Assembly (NCBI GenBank): GCA_011033025.1
Contig: WFMF01000358.1
Coordinates: 62,001-126,000 of the forward strand
Reading direction: 5' to 3'
Length of the DNA stretch: 64,000 bases
DNA from: Beroe forskalii
Taxonomy: Eukaryota; Ctenophora; Nuda; Beroida; Beroidae
Part shown: positions 45,601-55,400 of the stretch, one piece after another
Layout of the letters: each line of letters opens with the position of its first letter
Position numbering within the stretch: the first letter of the stretch is position 1
Notes under the pieces: generated by a model
Seen by the model: the letters and a program-made list of their open reading frames with translations, nothing else
Database searches by the model: none
Told to the model about the DNA's origin: nothing
Position numbers and translations under genes: made by a program

Positions 45601-46227
45601 GTGTCAGCAGAACAGTAGACTGGTGTCAGCAGAATGGCGTATATCAACACATAATTCGAAGTTATCCCAAGGACAAAATATTTTCTTATTCTAACTCAAA
45701 CTTTGGATATATAACTGTGACGAAATCCCAGAATTATTATATATGGACCTATTTTGTTTAAGATTTTGTTTAAAGTTTAGTATTGACTGATCCCGTTTTG
45801 CAGTGTTCGCCCCGCCTAAAGTTGACATGACAGACGACGTTACCGGAGAACCTCTCATCTGCAGACCGGATGATAACCCTACCGTGCTCCAACGCAGATT
45901 GGACATCTACCACGAACAGACTGCACCCCTCATCTCGTGAGTTTGGGTTTTCTCTCCGCAATTTTTATCAAAAGAATGGCGAAAAATTGATCGCAAAAAT
46001 TTTTCAAATAAGTTCAAAATTGTTATATCCTTGATTCATTTCCGTTCCCAACTATCCAAATTGCTAATTTCGAGATCTTCGAATCCTGAATCCTATAATT
46101 CCTCAAAACCAAGTGACCCATGCTTTTCAGGTTTTATAAGAAGAAAGGCGTGCTGCGTTCCATCGACGCCATGCAGTCACCAGAAAAGGTTTATGACGAC
46201 ATTTGCTCCAAACTCAATAAACAGTAA
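39660..46227 (+). CDS. AK2: Adenylate kinase 2-like (incomplete as assembled)
   Basis: Exons: 39660-39765, 39925-40013, 42129-42236, 45804-45936 and 46131-46227, with a stop at 46225-46227. The product interconverts ATP + AMP and 2 ADP; AK2 acts in the mitochondrial intermembrane space. Visible family motifs: [20 protein letters not shown] with DMLRA (NMP-binding region), [35 protein letters not shown] (Asp of DGFPR), VIEF, then the second half of the LID ([19 protein letters not shown]) and the C-terminal helix region ([20 protein letters not shown]). The N-terminal P-loop exon is not seen. The exon with the conserved RRITGR...SGRSYH part of the LID is absent between 42236 and 45804, where array B lies. 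The first two introns are one nucleotide out of phase under strict GT-AG splicing. It could be a real gene in a faulty assembly or a decaying copy. Confidence 0.85.
40880..41040. repeat. Degenerate ~45-bp repeat with CRE-like sites
   Basis: Three to four copies of a unit around gataatgacgtcatcaattc and accattataatcca occur in an AK2 intron. The first copy carries the palindrome TGACGTCA and later copies TGACGTAA or TGACGACA. Confidence 0.65.
42197..42291 (+). repeat. Duplication of an exon 3' end into the intron
   Basis: The last ~40 bp of the exon ending at 42236 (gagggtcagtcagaacc to aacgtcatcgagttc) recur, slightly diverged, at 42253-42291 (gagggtcaatctgaagtaat to aacgtcatagagtt), just inside the intron and directly before array B. 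Confidence 0.9.
42292..45632. repeat. 22-bp minisatellite array B
   Basis: About 150 copies of the same 22-bp unit as array A (core actggtgtcagcagaac), in the same direction and much more homogeneous. Most units are identical, with scattered variants such as acattag, accgaag and gtagctag insertions. It fills most of the AK2 intron between exons 42236 and 45804, where one AK2 exon should be. Confidence 0.97.
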
Positions 46228-48327
46228 ACGTGCTGGGTGCGCCGAAAACATGTTCATTTACTAAATACGTGTCTTATGTACTGTCAATTAGGGTGAGATT
46301 GATATAATGTGCCTTTCGGCAAATTATATTCTTTTGACCATGCTTAGTATGATATGATAAAGTGTATGTAGAACTTGGTTGGATATATCATTTTAAGTGT
46401 CAATTGTCGTTGACATGACCCTATAGTCAGAGCTTTAACCTTTTGACCATTTGAAATAATTAACTCCTTTTTTAAATTTAGAGTTCAGTTTTGATCTCAT
46501 TTTTGGAAGTCTTATATAGTATTTTGGAAGTCATGTGTCCTTTAAACCATTTAATTTATTTTCAAACAGAAAGAAATATCAGAAATTTTTCTTGAATGAA
46601 AACATATTTGCTCAGATGTTAATGTAACTGTTTTTATACGTTGCCATGATTATTTCGGGAATTCCATGTTTTTCTTGTCCCTTACATTTGAATTTCTCTG
46701 GTTGAGCAAGGGGAATGCGGTATTGAATTCAGCAGAAATGAAATAATGTGAATATGTTTTACGTTAAAGCATATTGCATTCGTTTTATTTTAGATATCCC
46801 AGTCGAGTTCAGTCGGGTGATGTAGTCAGTCAAAAATTTACATTCGCATTTGAACTCGCTTTTTACCGAATAGTATCCCTTAAAACTGGTTTTCCGTCAA
46901 ATTTAAGCAACTTATCGACGAATTTCGTGATGATTTGTCAAAATATTTGTACGAAACTGTCAACAATTTGTTGCACGAAAATCCAGTTTTCAAAATTTGG
47001 AACACCAAACTTAAGACTTATACGTAGGGCGCGAAATAACTTTTAACCAATCTTGCGCGCAGTTTTGCAATTACGTGGCTGCACTCGACTCGATCGCGCG
47101 CCGCTCTACATCTTATTAGGCGCATCTACTGTGAAATTCGTAGGCGCGATAGCACTTTTAACCGATGTTGCGCGCAGTTTTGCAATTACGTGGCCTCGCC
47201 CGTTCCAGTGCCACTTTTACCCTTTCCCTTTCGTACGTTTTCCTGTGTTGGTCGGCGGTCCCCGCGTTTGCTATCTACAACGTAGCGATTGGCCCTTCGT
47301 TTCTTATTTAAAGTAGATAGACATAAATCAGCGACCACTATCGCTGAATCAATTCTGTAGATTCACTGATTGGTAACTATAATTTGCGCCATCAAATTCG
47401 TGGAAATTGTTAATTCAACGGTGATCGTTTAGATTGGAGTTCATTTGATGATTGAAATAAGCACTCAGTTATTGTATGTCAAAAAGAGTGAATAATCAAA
47501 TTTAATATTCGTTCAAATTCCATATCTATCTGTCTGATCAATACCTGAAAGCCTCAAGTCTCAACATTTATTTCTACAAAATTAACGTTTGTTTAGATTA
47601 GCGTTTACAAGATTTATCATATTATCCCCATCTAAACGCTTTCATAAATATAAATCCGTAGACTCTTTACAATCAATTAGCAGTTGAAAACTGCAATTAG
47701 GTACATCTTTTCTAACTCGATTATTTCCCTTGTTCATTCTTTGCTTGCATTGAACAGAAGCCTAGAATTAAGAATATCTTTATTATAATCAAGGACCTGT
47801 AATTTTGGAATAATCCGTCTGGCAAAATCAAGTCCATCACGTGACCTTATCCTGTTTTCGCTTTTTTCAATTTTCAATTCTTCGTAATGCATCATTCTCG
47901 TTCTATCTTCTACTTTCCATATGGATTCTGTTTATCTTTAGCGAAATTATTCGATGGTTTCGTTGTTGTAGTAAGAGTTCAACGAATCGATTATCGAACT
48001 TTCCCAATGATTTAGTGATTGAGGCTGTTTCTTATATGTTTAATTGTGAATGAAAGCATTATAGGATATGAATAAGACGAAAGTCGAGCGTTCTGTCGTC
48101 ATTTAGACCAGGTACAAAAGCTTAAAAACACGTGATAATTCCCCTCGTCACATGTCAGATCACGTGTCACATCAGATCACGTGTGATGCCAATATGCCAT
48201 CTGCCATATCACGCATTGAAACACGTGTCACCGTGGAAACCGTAGTACTACCGGTGACCGTGGTGCAACGATAAATGATAATCACGCGTTATGTCCCACG
48301 CATCTAGCAGCACTTCATCACGTGACA
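46228..48327. other. Intergenic region between AK2 and the Ig receptor
   Basis: Convergent 3' ends face each other here. The only structure noted is a ~117-bp-spaced duplication near 47040-47210 (block ttgcgcgcagttttgcaatt, then acgtggc, occurring twice). No exon was recognised. Confidence 0.5.
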
Positions 48328-48335
48328 TCACACCA
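48120..48335. promoter_or_regulatory. Cluster of CACGTG palindromes
   Basis: Five CACGTG cores lie within about 200 bp (near 48130, 48178, 48192, 48230 and 48320), several inside repeated atcacgtgt words. CACGTG is the known E-box of bHLH-Zip factors. The cluster overlaps the 3' end of the minus-strand tail-B exon, so a role as a promoter is not obvious. The spacing suggests a degenerate repeat. Confidence 0.4.
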
Positions 48336-48814
48336 CGTCAGGGTCTTTATAAACGGCCGAGTTGAGAGAGTACCGTCTCCGGTGGTCGGGGGTGTAGGGG
48401 TCGTGTTCGGCGTTATACGCTCCAGGATTAGCGAACTGAAAGTACTTTTCAGTAAATTCGGTATTCCAATTCGATGCTAAAATATTTTCCCAAAACCAAA
48501 AAAGATTTGGTTGTGTTGGTTCACGGCAGTTTTGTCGCGGTTTAGCGAACTGAAATTACTTTATCACAGGAAATTCGATATTTCTAAGATATTTCAATGT
48601 AATTTGTATACTTACTATACTATAAAAATCGAAATATACCGAGCAGCGCAAGGAACGTACCGAACCTAGAAACGCACCGAACTTGCCTAGATTTCAGCTC
48701 TGTAACCTACCACATCATCATCGAATTTGAACTGTCGGAAGAAAGCATCCAGATTCCGCATTGACATACTCTTATCCGTGTACACTGATGTGTTGTACGT
48801 GTCTTCTACCAAAT
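48328..48814 (-). CDS. Alternative cytoplasmic-tail exons (tail B) of the Ig receptor
   Basis: Two minus-strand exons join in phase: 48814-48711 and 48435-48328 (stop 48330-48328). They encode a 69-residue acidic, Tyr-rich sequence with EDTYNTSVYTDKSMSM, NLDAFFRQFKFDDDV, FANPGAYNAEHDPYTPDH and a C-terminus SAVYKDPDVV. The first exon starts with AT in phase 1, exactly like the tail-A exon (52652-52435), so both can follow the exon ending at 54184 and restore GAT. The acceptor region of the last exon (cgaactgaaag at 48431) is duplicated about 114 bp upstream on the minus strand (48547). It could instead belong to a separate gene whose upstream exons I did not find. Confidence 0.6.
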
Positions 48815-50452
48815 CTGAGGTGGTTTGGATTCTCAGAAATTATATTCGGTACTAATATACTACGAAATCCAAAGCATTGATCCTTCCCATATGTGTGCTT
48901 TTATTATATGCGTACATATTTCAGCAAAACTTCAGACTATCAATAAGTTATACCAGAATTTCATACTTTCATAGTTGAATCTAAACCAGATCAAAGATGA
49001 TCTTTATTCAGCCAAATAAATAAGAATTTCACTCATACCTGCGAGCAAGGTTGCTGTGTGACGAATGCTTTATCCTGCTTCAGTTGCATTTCCAAGTATG
49101 ATTTAAAACAGTGCTTTCATATGTGCGTTTCACAGTGTTTAACGCATTGTATTTGTACTATGTACAATGTGTAAGTGTAGGCTAAGCTCCAAATGATGCT
49201 TGAAATAAGTATTGAGGCGGATTCCATTGAGGCAATCTTGAAATAACACTGTATCCAATTTCAAATTCCGAGGTTGCAAGAATTCTTGCTATGAAGGTGA
49301 ATTTTTCAGCTGGATCATGCTTTCAAATTTATGCTGTCGAAGAATACATGTGTCTAAATTAAGTAAATTTGATGGAAAGAGACAACTGAAACAATCAATT
49401 TGGGGCAATTAATATCAATTTACCTTCATATATAATCATAAGGAATTGCTTTGTAATTAATGCACGAACCTAAATGCGCTCATTTGACTAAACTAAATGT
49501 TATTTAACCTTTTCCATATATATCATTATCTCTTTCACAATAACGATATATTACGTCATCATTCACTTTCACTTGACGTGTCAAAACATGTATATATGTT
49601 TTATCTTTTGGTCCATGTGAAAACTAAAATTATGTGTTTCGAAATATATCTAATGAAATTCATATACATATCATACTATATTATATTAAGGTTAAATAAA
49701 CGTTGTTAAATAGAAAATAAATAAAGACGGTCAATTAACAGAAAATATAAAAAGTTGGGAAGGATGTTAATATATTTGGGTCACAGCACATGATATCCCG
49801 TGCCAGAATGTTAAATACGGGTTTTATCAGTTGTATGATTCGAAAAATTAACGCCATAATATCAAACCAATATCCTGAGCGTAGATTAATTTTCCAGCTG
49901 TTGTAAACTAATAGTATACTGTCGAAGTAACCCATATATTTTGTTATTACATAATCACATGTCTTTTTTTTCAAATTCGCTATTTCTTATTTTGTATCTT
50001 TGTATAATTTGAAATTATGCTAAATTTTAATTTAATTTCAAATTCCATTTCGTGATTACATAATGAATAACATTTCATTTCGTGATTACATAACGAAAAT
50101 AACATCCAATCTCATACGTATTTATTAAAGGTCACCCGAGCGTGCGAAATCGTGGTTGAAAACATCAATTTCACTCATGACGACGTTAGTTGATTACGTG
50201 ATAATACTAAGGGATTGACAGATTTTGAAACCCCCTTACCCTCTTCCCCATTCAGAGGAGCAGCGTAATCATTTGAAAGCCCCTTCCCTCTCTTTAACGA
50301 TCCCTAATTTCGTAAATCAATTTAACCACCAATCATTTGCTCGAGCGACCTTTCATTAAATGACATTTTATATTCTCTTCTCGAATTCGTATAAAAATAG
50401 AAACCTAACCTAGAGTAGAGTGTTTTCAACAAAAAGCCTAGTTAACGCATTC

Positions 50453-50706
50453 TTTGTCTTCATAAGTTGAAAGCAACAGGTGTCAAAAGGATAGGTAGTA
50501 GGTCGAAAGGACAGGTAAAATTTTCTAATACCTCCAGTTTGGATCGTTTTGACTATAAAATCTATATTTTCCTCATATCATTTCAAGATTGAATCCATGA
50601 TATGCAATCGCCAAGCCATGAAAGGTATTTATTGAGCCATTTTGAGACAAAACGTTTGACCTACTTTTCGACCTGCTGCTTTCGACCTATGAGCACACAT
50701 ATCAGT
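50453..50706. mobile_element. Family T MITE (254 bp, empty form)
   Basis: The left end tcttcataagttgaaagcaa and the gtaggtcgaaaggac block, and the right end cctacttttcgacctgctgc to ctatgagcacacatatcag, match the termini of 10496-12008. Inner words (ccagtttggatcgttttga, aagattgaatccatgat) also match. This copy lacks the ORF1-like insert. Confidence 0.8.
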
Positions 50707-51156
50707 AATAAGAACATCCATGACAAAATAAACTGGGAGGTTGTTATACGCGACGCTTTATATCAGTTTACCTACAGAACGCCATATAGCTTGACCAATC
50801 AACAAGCTGTATAGTACAAACCCTGGGAGCACTGATATTCCGTGATAAACTTGAAACGAGTTTGAATTGGTGAGGTGTAAATTAATAATAATATGATCGC
50901 ATGCCTTGTAATTTACAAATTGTCTCATGATTAATTAATATTAGATGTTCATTCTATGCCGGATTCCGTGATCCAAATATTCTACTTTTGTGATACTTTC
51001 TAATGCAGATAAATTGTGACGAAATATCATTAAGTCGCTTCTTTGAGACTCTATCTGGCGTTCACTGCAAATCAGTCATAAATCGTATATATCGTAGTTT
51101 AACCAAAAACGGCTAATTAGTGAAATAGTTAAAAACCTAACTAAAGGTGCAGCCCT

Positions 51157-51290
51157 AACGGCAACAGTTCGAACTGCAGTTTTGTGTGCGCGGCGTAAGT
51201 TTGCACGGCGTAAAGACATGAATAACATGTCTGTACGCCGTGCAAACTTACGCCGTGCACACAGAACTACAGTTCGAACTGTCACGGTAA
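51157..51290. mobile_element. Fold-back MITE, family F, copy 2 (best preserved)
   Basis: A near-perfect palindrome with arms of about 63 bp. The left arm is gcaacagttcgaactgcagt to cggcgtaagtttgcacggcg. The right arm is its complement (cgccgtgcaaacttacgccg to agttcgaactgtcacgg), and the centre is at about 51225 (gacatgaataacatgtc). Confidence 0.85.
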
Positions 51291-51407
51291 TACATCAACA
51301 AAGCAGTACAACCAGAGACGGCTTCAATCCACAGCCGGCCTTTAATCGACCAATCACCGCCCATTATCATACGAAACCCGTGCGCTGATCAGTTTAACAC
51401 ACAACAG

Positions 51408-51572
51408 GGGCAGTTCGAATTGCTGCACTTTGCGCGTCTTTTGTGGGCGCTACTAAAGTTTGCGCGGCGTACAGACTTATAGAATTAGATAACATGTCTG
51501 TACGCCGCACTAACTTAAGACGCGCACACAAACGCCGCGCAAACTGGAGTTCGAACTGTCACCGTAATCAAA
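51408..51572. mobile_element. Fold-back MITE, family F, copy 3
   Basis: Outer ends are gcagttcgaattgc and ggagttcgaactgtcaccg. The inner arms are aagtttgcgcggcgtacaga and tctgtacgccgcactaactt. It lies 120 bp from copy 2 in tandem orientation. Confidence 0.8.
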
Positions 51573-51984
51573 CTGTGGCACCGCGCTGTGGGAAAATTAA
51601 TGGGTCGTCGGTATTACTAATAACACGGCCTGAACATTGGATGTTTCCCACGTTGTTTTCTGTTGCTGCGTTGCTGTAGCGATTGCGGTATCATTAATTG
51701 TAGTTGTATTCTTCAAGCGTTACGGTAGAAAATACGTCTCTCTGACGACCATAAGAGTTAAAGAGTATATTGATTATTCGAATTTGTGATCGAGAGTTCA
51801 TCAAAGTTGGAAGTGTTGATTAAAGGTCTGATTTGAGCTGACCCTGCTTCATAAGATATTTGAAAGATCGTGGTCCGTCGGTCCGAGTGTACAAATGTAT
51901 ATGCGATGGGATGTCTTTGATACCTCTGAATGTATGTACGATAAACGTCTTTAGATATAAACACTATAGTCTGTGACTCTGTAC

Positions 51985-52125
51985 AATGCACAATGTACAT
52001 TGACAGTCAGTGTACAGTGTACAATGTACATTGTTAGGCAGTGTACAATGTACAATGTACAGTATACAATGTACATTGTTAGGCAGTGTACAGTGTACAA
52101 TGTACATTGTTAGGCAGTGTACGTC
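51985..52125. repeat. Palindromic minisatellite (ACAATGTACATTGT)
   Basis: Four to five copies of gtacaatgtacattgttagg, then cagt, with shorter interleaved gtacaatgtacagt pieces. The core acaatgtacattgt is a perfect palindrome. Confidence 0.85.
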
Positions 52126-52434
52126 CATGTACGCAAACAGGGCCGAGAATACCTAATATTATGACTGCATTTAGAGCGTTTCTCCACATTTCTTCACAAC
52201 AAGCCTCGCAATAACACATAAACTTGATATATGCTCCATACTTCCATATTTCGGATGTATTCCTGAACTCATTTCCGGCTCATCACTCTTCGATCTTCTC
52301 CTTCTCATGATGAAAACCACTTCTCTTTCTCCTTTGGGTGCATCATCATATTATATCAGGGGGAGCTATCTCAATACATATATATGACGTTTATCATGAC
52401 GTCACGCATCACGTTTAAGTCCGTCTGATTTTCA

Positions 52435-55400
52435 TCAGAAAAGCTCCTCATACTTATTCATAGTCTTGCTCTGCAGACTTTGGCTCTGCAGGGTCATTTG
52501 CTCGAGTTCACGGTACACGGGTGCCCGGGAGGTACTGGGATCGGAGGTATCCACGGGAACGAGGCGGGGGTGGGAGTAGGCCGGAACGTGGAAGGAGTTG
52601 GTGGCCACCTTCTCCAGGGTCAGGAGTTTGTAGTCGAAGTGAGGGTGCGGATCTAGAGGAGTGGGTGTCACGAGTAATATCACGTGTTGCTAGGTAACGC
52701 GTTGCGTTACATATCACGTGTTGCTAGGTAACGCGTTGCGTTACATGTATCATGCGTTGCGGGGCAACCCGATACGTGACATATCACGCGTTGCTAGGTA
52801 ACGCGTTGTGTGATGTATCACGCAAAGCGTCACGAGGGATGAAGCATTGTAGCAGGTTATTAGCGATGTTTGTAGCACGCGCATGTTTGGTGTATATTTG
52901 ACCTTTCTTATCTTACACTGTAAGACTTACAGGTTGTGAATCCACGCGGTTCTTGTTGAAAAATAATTTGTCGCAGCCCAACTTTTGAAATTCCGCCATG
53001 TTCTCTCATCATGTCGATATTTACAAGTGGCAATTCCAGATAAATGAGTAATGATAAACTGATAAGAGGCTAGATAGTAGATTTAGAATTCATTTGATGA
53101 AATTATAGACTTGACTGCAATTTCTTCCTGCGGCTGCACTAATATTGGCCCACTTCAGACTAATTTAGCTCAAGTTGAGAGTTCTAGAAGTTTTCCTCTC
53201 CTGGACACTTGAATACTTAACTTTTTTCTCCCTCCAACATATCTGAAGCCTCCATGATGGCTTGAATAGGTATTATACTTGCAATGATCTTCAAGAATTG
53301 TACGTTTTATCGCTTGTATATTTCCATCAATAGAATTTTAATTGGTGTATACCACCTGTTGACCACCTACTTTTTTGACGTAAATAGTACATTTTGGGGT
53401 TGACAGTCTCGTACATTAATACTACAACAACATGAAAATCGTGGATCGTGAAATCACATTAAAACTCAAAACTGCGGTTGCTTTTTGAAGGTTTGAAATC
53501 ACGGATATTTTTGATTTCAAAGTAAAAAGCATATTATCAGCTCTGAATTCGGCGAATAAAAGCTCAAAATATTAATAATTAAAGCAGATACGATATGGGT
53601 ATTTGGTTCATCATTATTTCTACCATTCTCTGTCAAACTCCAGTCATGAGCTCACAGTCCAAACTGCAAGTTATGAGCTATGCCAGTTTTTGTAAATTGT
53701 GATTCAATATGGATTTGCCTGATAGTATACGTGCTTGATAAAGCTCGATGAAACTATTTTACTATTATTTCACCCAATCGATAGTTTGGTTATTCCTGAT
53801 ATTATGCAAGAAAGATCCTGGGCTCATCCAAGAATTGAAGGATAAGGATATTATATGACAAAAATTGGAGAAGTTCAGTTTGAGTTTTCACAATACTGCT
53901 GCTGCTACAATGCTTTATCCCCCAAAATTAATGCTTTGAAAAAAAGTTTTTATAATATGCTTTCGAATGAAATGAAGTTTTAAAACTATGAAGAAGATTT
54001 CGAAAAAGTTCCAAATAAGGAAATTTTCTGTGTCACTAAGGAGAACAAAGACGTCTCTGGGCAAAAAAGATGTTGCCATGTAGTTCAAAAAAAGATAAGT
54101 AAGTAACCATGGTAACAGATTGTCTGTCTGTCTGTAATATCTACAAACAGGTAGACAGTGAGACTGCTCAGCTCTCCACTTACCTACAACAGGCGGGTCT
54201 TTAGGTTCGCAGCACTTACAGATACAGTGCCGCATGCACCCCAACTCAGACTTGTTTTTCTTCCCGCTCGCTGAAAAATATGACGAAAATTAAGCATCGT
54301 GATGGTGGGTTCACGCTGCAATTTTATTTGATTTTTTAAAATCTGTTTCAATTTTTTTCAAATCTTTTCTATTTTTTTTATATTTTTGAAATCTCTTTTT
54401 GATATATTTTTATGGATGTACTCACATATGAGGAAGAAGATGTACATGATAAGAATGATAATGAGAGCGAGAACGAAGAGTACGATCCCCACACTCAGAT
54501 ACACGTTAGCTGAAACTTCGTTAGCTGCACCTAAGGGGGTTTAGTGGGGTTCAAGGGTTAAGACGTGTTTTCAGGACTTTCGGGGTTTGAAGGGTTCAAG
54601 GTGTGTTAAGTGTTTTAATTGAGCAGAATGCAGATATGCTATTGCTGGCATATCTGTTTATTATATGGCTCGGGGTTTAGACCAAAAAAGTCATGATTAT
54701 AATATACGGAATCCACTCATGGCTCAGTCCTGATCTTTGATCTTACTTGTCGTGATTTGGATCCTTTTGATGACACTGGTCCCCCCGAAAACATTCTTAG
54801 CAGTGCACTTAAACTCGTAGTTAGTTCCAGTAAAGAAGTCTCCAGCAACCCCATCCGTGTTTAGGATGCTGAACGTAAAACCTGAAATGATCAGAATGAA
54901 CTTTTCATCTGTGTTGATTAGATTTTCTGTTATTTGATTGATGTTTGTCTCATATTAATTTGCAAAAAATCAATCTCTTTCAAACTTTCAGTAGGGATAG
55001 TACTAGCAAAAGGGACCTATGGAATTTGCTTCATCTATTTCAACTAATTAGTGTAGTGGCATAGATTCTACCATTTGTATTTCATGTCCTTTTTTATTTT
55101 TTACCTTTGGTTTTAGTGAGGGATGTCTGGAAGTTTAAGTTATCCAGGGGCTGGAAGACATTGGCTGATGATCCTGTATTCCTGTACTCCCAAGTAAACG
55201 TACTCTCGGGGAAACTCTTTGCCGAGCAGTTCAGTGACAGGGTTTCTGAAGAGCGTAGAATTCAGATAAGGTAAAATCCTGTATGTTTGTCGATGATTAT
55301 AGCGAATCTTTGAGATAAACCTGTTTATTTTCTTGAGATTTAAGTCTATTCTAGTCATGTAACTTAAAAGTAAATGTTCATTTCTTCAAAATTCTTTAGA

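Larger units (their letters stand above)
48815..52434. other. Region between the two tail exons with MITEs
   Basis: Contains a family T MITE (50453-50706), two family F fold-backs (51157-51290, 51408-51572) and a palindromic minisatellite (51985-52125). An exon-like stretch near 49040-49095 (minus, donor GTATGAG) does not fit the phase of its neighbours. The rest is AT-rich sequence without recognised content. Confidence 0.5.

Noticed and set aside
49038-49100. Exon-like stretch on the minus strand with donor GTATGAG
   Set aside because: Its phase does not match either tail exon and its acceptor is weak; it is kept only as a note.
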